Positions 60,028-64,000 of a stretch of DNA of 64,000 bases are shown here, in pieces. Within the stretch, counting starts at the first letter, position 1. Each line of letters starts with the position of its first letter. The DNA is from Motacilla alba alba (taxonomy: Eukaryota > Chordata > Aves > Passeriformes > Motacillidae), in assembly GCF_015832195.1 (NCBI RefSeq), contig NC_052018.1, positions 4,081,856 through 4,145,855 of the forward strand, read 5' to 3'. The notes under the pieces are model-generated. The model was not told the origin of the DNA. It saw only the letters and a program-made list of their open reading frames with translations, and ran no database searches. A program made the translations under genes and the position numbers.

Positions 60028-60711
60028 CAAGCTGGGAAAAGCAGCCCCTGGCCCAAAGACACCGGGGCTGGCACCACAGGGCTGCAGCCCAGCAGCACCC
60101 AGCAGGAGCAGCTGCCACTGCTGCTGTCAGCCCAGCTGGGCACCGCACAGCCAGGGAGGGCAGGGGACATCAGCAGATGGGGACATCAGCAGGTGGGTCC
60201 AGCAGCCAGAAGCGAGGGCCCTGTCCTGCTTGAGAATTTCAGGGTTTTAACCCCTGGGACTGTAAGAAGAAAACAGACAAGCACATCACCAGGTGTAACT
60301 TTGCCTGAGTTCAGTGTGTGGTGCAGCAGACTGAGGCTCAGGGGAGGACTTTGTGCAGTCCTTAGTGCAGACAGGTTGGAGCTGGGCTATCTCAGAGCTG
60401 GCAGCCCTGGCTCCAGGTCTGTGCAGAAGCAGCAAGTTTGGGATCATGTCCTCAGTGCTGCCCAAGGACAGAGAATCTTTCAGTCTTTGTTGGCTTTGGT
60501 GAGTGGGGAGGCCCTGACTGACCCGGGGCTGCTGCAACTCCACTCAGGGCAGCTCCAAAACCCACAAAGTCTTTTCCCTCCCTTCTTTGGCATCTCTCCC
60601 ACAAGGAATAGGTAAAGAGATTATGTAGCAGACATTATCTGGAAATAAATTTGCTACGTATTTCATTGTGTACAAAAGAGGGAACTCTGTCCTCAGGCAG
60701 GATTCCAGACC

Positions 60712-61310
60712 TTATCTCTTGCAGCACACACTGTACAGTGTGCATCTTCCAATGGGTCTTGCAGGGAAGTTGCATCTCCCATAAGTGCAGTATCCCCCTC
60801 TTTGCCTGCATCCAGCTGCATTTTGGGTTTGCATGGGGAAAGAAACATACAGGACAATTAAAGCAGTCATCTGTGAGAGCAGTGTGCAGTTGCAAAAGGC
60901 TGATGGTGTTTGTGCATTTCTGGCCAGTGGATGGATTCAGCTCCAACCTCCCCACAGCAAAGATCACACACAGGGCAAAAGAACATTCAGAGACACCCAA
61001 AGAGGAACAGCTGGGTTCAGCGTGGGAGCCTGAAACCAAACCCCTTCCTGACCCACCAAAGAAGCCTGTATTCTATTTCCATGGGCTCTTTCTACCCCAA
61101 GTCTGTGTCCTATAGAACTGTCATTGGAGAAACACCTTTCTCCTCAATCCCCCTTTTGCATCACTCCCCCTAAAGTGGTCACTGCCCAGGACATGGAAAA
61201 CCCCAGTAATGGAGGATCACACCGCTCCCCATTTCCCCATTTTGCTTCTCACCTGCAGCACCCTGGACCAACAGGAGGAGCAGGGGGAAGAGCAGGAACA
61301 GGATCTTCAT
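60712..61310 (-). CDS. AvBD3-like: beta-defensin copy 15 with altered splice sites (AvBD3-like or pseudogene)
   Basis: The signal exon 61310-61253 is intact (MKILFLLFPLLLLLVQGAA). The mature exon keeps all six Cys in frame (RQRGGYC, TYGRC, NFPARPIGRC, TLYSVCC), but the usual acceptor is CC (60826-60825) and the usual donor GT is AT (60715-60714). An AG at 60817-60816 gives an exon start at 60815 that keeps the frame and removes three residues. The donor change places TAA (60714-60712) directly after CCKR. Read this way the gene encodes about 53 aa without needing exon 4. A conserved would-be exon 4 at 60259-60247 encodes tail PRG. The 5'UTR exon ends at 61595. It could be a pseudogene; RNA evidence would decide. 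Confidence 0.6.
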
Positions 61311-61699
61311 GGCTGCTGCCTCTCTGGGGTCATCACAGGGCTGCAGAGGGGACACCAAGGCAATGGGGACATGCAGGACCCCAGGTGGGGCAGGAGCCTG
61401 GGCTCTGTGGTTCACCAAACTGCACAGCAGCTGCCTCCAGCTACAGCAGATGATGTTTCCTCTACTTTCCTCTTAAAAAGAAATCTGTGATTTGTGCCAC
61501 CCTGCCAACCTCAGGACCATTTAATCATGTTTCAGCCTCTGGGAAATCCATTAACTCATCTGATCCTTTTCCAGGAGACCCCACAGTCACCTACCTGATG
61601 AAGGTCTGGGTGTTCAGGCAGCCACAAACTCAACAAGAATCACTGTGTCCAGTGGTCCTTGGGTTCAAGGAGCACTTTTTTTGGCCAAAACACTCTGAT

Positions 61700-61890
61700 T
61701 TTATATTGTTGCAAACCATGAGGGCATTCACTGATTTTTGCTGACACATCCTCCCTTGGCCAATCAGAAAGCCACCCATCCATGTGGGGATGCTGAGGCT
61801 TCTCCCTATCCCGTTCTGATGCAACAGCAGAGGCTGAGGTGCCTCCTGGGGCTGTTGCAATCAATGTCACCGTTGTCCCCATGCAACACC
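61700..61890 (-). promoter_or_regulatory. promoter of copy 15
   Basis: TATAAA (61705-61700) in a more AT-rich context than the other copies; C-EBP-like element at 61864-61854. The stretch between the two is diverged. The first exon ends CAG before GTAGGT at 61595/61594, with intron 1 of 254 bp. Confidence 0.65.
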
Positions 61891-62064
61891 TCTTGTGACA
61901 CCCGTGGCACAGAGGCACCCAGGCTGAGGTGGCATGGCATGAACTGCCTGGGATGGACAAAACAGGCTGGTGGGTGCAGGCAGAAGTAGGAACCAGTCCC
62001 AACCAATCTCTCCTGTGAGGGAAGTGAGGTCCTGGCACAGGTTGCCCAGAGGTTGCTCCCTCAT

Positions 62065-62205
62065 CCCTGGAAGTGTCCAAGGCCGGGTTGGACGGGGCTT
62101 GGAGCAACCTGGGGTAGTGGAAGGTGTCCCTGATCATGGTGGGGGTTGGAACTGGATGACCTTAAAAGTCCCTTCTTCCCCAAACTATTCTGAGATTCTT
62201 TGATA
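62065..62205 (+). mobile_element. CR1 fragment upstream of copy 15
   Basis: Forward CR1 tail (GGGCTTGGAGCAACCTGG, then GGTTGGAACTGGATGACC). Its orientation is opposite to the unit CR1 of other minus-strand copies, so it may be a separate insertion. Confidence 0.65.
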
Positions 62206-64000
62206 AAATATCTGCCTCTTTCTGTGCTGTCAGTTTGCTTAGGGAGCTGGTGCTGTGTGACACACAGAAACATTTAAAAAAAAAAATTTGTTTTCCTTCT
62301 CTTTTAATATCACAAGAACAGCTTCATCCTTGCCAAGGTGACTTGCATTCCACCTGCCAGGAAGTGATAAGCCTAAGGATGCCTTTCTGATGTGTACTCA
62401 AATATTCAAGCAGTGCAAAGAGGAAATACAGTCAGGGGAGACCACACCTCACCTCATTCTGTCTGAATCCACTGCTTCTGAAACTGCCCTGCTTGGTAGA
62501 AAATCCACAAATGTGGTTCAACAGCAGCAAAATGCTGTGTAAAAATGGGCAATCTATGGGAGATTAGTGAAGGAAGGTGAATAGGGCCTTATCAGGTCTT
62601 AGAGATGTGGACTTGATCAAGAGAGGTTTTGGATTTACAGGAATTCTGTGGTATTTCAGAAAGATAAAGATCAAGGAGGAAAGATTGCGAGAGAGAAAGA
62701 AGCAATGTATCCATGGCTGCTTCCTGGCCATGCCCTACATCCATCTTATTACCTGTCCTACATTCCTAGTAAACTTTATTTGTAACCCTTTTTTGTACAA
62801 ACAGTCTGCGCTGTGTCTCCAGGCTGCTGGTCCATTGCTCAGAGAGACCAAAGCTCTTGGACCTGGATCCTGGAGAGGAGAATGGGACTTGAGGTTGGAT
62901 ACATCAGGGACACAGGGGCTGGTGTCATCTCTCAGAGAGATGCATGGAATCATGCAATGGTTTGGGTTGGAAGGAACTTTAGAATTCATCTCATTCCAAC
63001 CTCTGCCATGGGCAGGGACACCTTCCACTATCCCAGGATGCTCCAAGCCCTGTCCAACCTGGCCTTGATGAATGATAGGGACATTCCTCAAGCATCAATC
63101 TGTAGAAGGAGGATTGGGTGTCCATTCCTGGGTCCTTGGAATATCCTTGCTGCTGGAGGTTTGGAACCAGACTCAGGACCAGTCCAGAGTCAGCGCAGCC
63201 AGGGATTGCTGCTTATGGTGTGGAAATGACTTCTGTAATCCCCACTGCAGGGAGGCCATGGCTGGGGCCAGGCCCTGCCCTGGGAAGTTGCTCTGACCTG
63301 GGGATCTTGTGCTCAACCCCAACAGAGCTACAGTTTGGCCTTGCTGATCCAGGCCTGGACTTGGACCCACAGCTGGCACCCTGATCTGACCTTCTGTGTG
63401 CACACAGCAATGCCCAATACCCCAGGAGAGGCTGCTCCCACCCCTGGCTGCCCTTCTCCATGGAGGGGAGCAGTGGGTGTCCCCAGCATCCCCATGGTCA
63501 CTGCCCCATGGCAGCACAGGGGCCACCCCCATGGCACCCCTGAGCTGAGGAGCTGAGCATCCTGGATCTGCATACCAATCATCCACAATGACCCACCTGG
63601 GCTCCTAAGAGAGTCCCCAGCCCTTGAAACCCTCCCAGCACTGACCCCCAACTCAGTCCCAAGCTCCTGAGAATCCCCATGGCACAGCCATCAGTTCCTA
63701 TTTCCTCTGGAGCAGAGTGACTTCTCCCACCTCACAGATACCCCTGGACCCCACAACAACCCCAGTGCCCCACACACAGACCCCACAGCTGGGGATGGAC
63801 CCAAGGACATCAGGGCAATGTGTGTCCCATGGAACAGACCCATGAGGACTCCTGACCCAGCCTGGGACCCCGTGGACAACCAGCAGGTCCCCACTGAAAT
63901 TAGGGTGGTCATAGCCACCCTTCCATCCCTGTGTGACAGGTGCTGGGGTCCCCTTGCTGAGCCAAAAGGCTGGCATTGGGGTCCCTGTGAATGTCACATG
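62206..64000. other. right flank, no gene seen
   Basis: Leaves the repeat units after about 62060. It contains a poly-A run near 62275-62287, a CR1 tail at 62945-63072 and then GC-rich single-copy-looking sequence. No defensin exon, signal-peptide motif or convincing coding exon was found. Confidence 0.6.
62945..63072 (-). mobile_element. CR1 3' fragment near the right end
   Basis: Reverse CR1 tail with CAATGGTTTGGGTTGG, then CCATGGGCAGGGACACC and CTATCCCAGGATGCTCC. Confidence 0.7.

Noticed and set aside
59557..60615. 352-codon plus-strand open frame across the 3' region of copy 15
   Set aside because: It is antisense to the conserved CTG-rich block and 3'UTR. Similar long frames occur on both strands of every unit because the block is GC-rich and nearly stop-free.
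62577..63229. Open frames of 138-163 codons near the right end
   Set aside because: They run through a CR1 tail and low-complexity flank and show no start context or family motif.
1..64000. CRISPR arrays, operons, tRNA or rRNA genes
   Set aside because: The window is vertebrate nuclear DNA. Its repeats are tandem gene units and transposon tails; no tRNA cloverleaf or rRNA segment was recognised.

Overview
The window is eukaryotic, GC-rich vertebrate DNA with spliced genes, CR1 LINE 3' ends and avian-type LTRs. The CR1 tails, the LTR type and the size of the defensin expansion point to a bird, most likely a songbird (Passeriformes). It lies inside the avian beta-defensin (AvBD) cluster, in the AvBD1/AvBD3 part that is expanded in passerines. 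Only exon structure, splice sites and cysteine patterns were read directly. Family names rest on remembered chicken AvBD1 and AvBD3 features, not on a search.

Fifteen defensin copies were found. Copies 1-7 are on the plus strand (about 0.5-27.9 kb) and copies 8-15 on the minus strand (about 30.8-61.7 kb), so two arrays converge on an axis at 28.1-30.6 kb. Each unit has the same layout: an upstream flank often carrying a CR1 3' end, a conserved promoter with an inverted CCAAT/C-EBP-like GTTGCAATCAA element and a TATA box, a 5'UTR exon, a signal-peptide exon (19 codons plus 1 nt), a mature-peptide exon with six cysteines, and a tiny last coding exon (usually 4 residues) with the 3'UTR and AATAAA. 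A strongly conserved CTG-rich block follows. All fifteen keep the spacing C-X6-C-X4-C-X9-C-X5-CC.

Copies 10-12 are AvBD1-like: they have a longer N-terminal segment beginning GSS, a different signal peptide and no TATA box. They sit in a nearly perfect 3,990-bp tandem repeat, and copies 11 and 12 look identical. Copy 9 (signal MRVLF...) is the best candidate for single-copy AvBD3. The other eleven are AvBD3-like paralogues with very different mature peptides. Copies 3, 9 and 15 have altered splice signals. Copy 14 carries a 2.6-kb retroelement insertion in intron 1. Copies 6-8 have a very short intron 1.

The products should be secreted cationic host-defence peptides acting together as a diversified set. 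The axis holds a gene-less relic unit (promoter and flank only) and a stretch of unknown origin. From about 61.9 kb to the end only CR1 fragments and non-coding sequence are seen.
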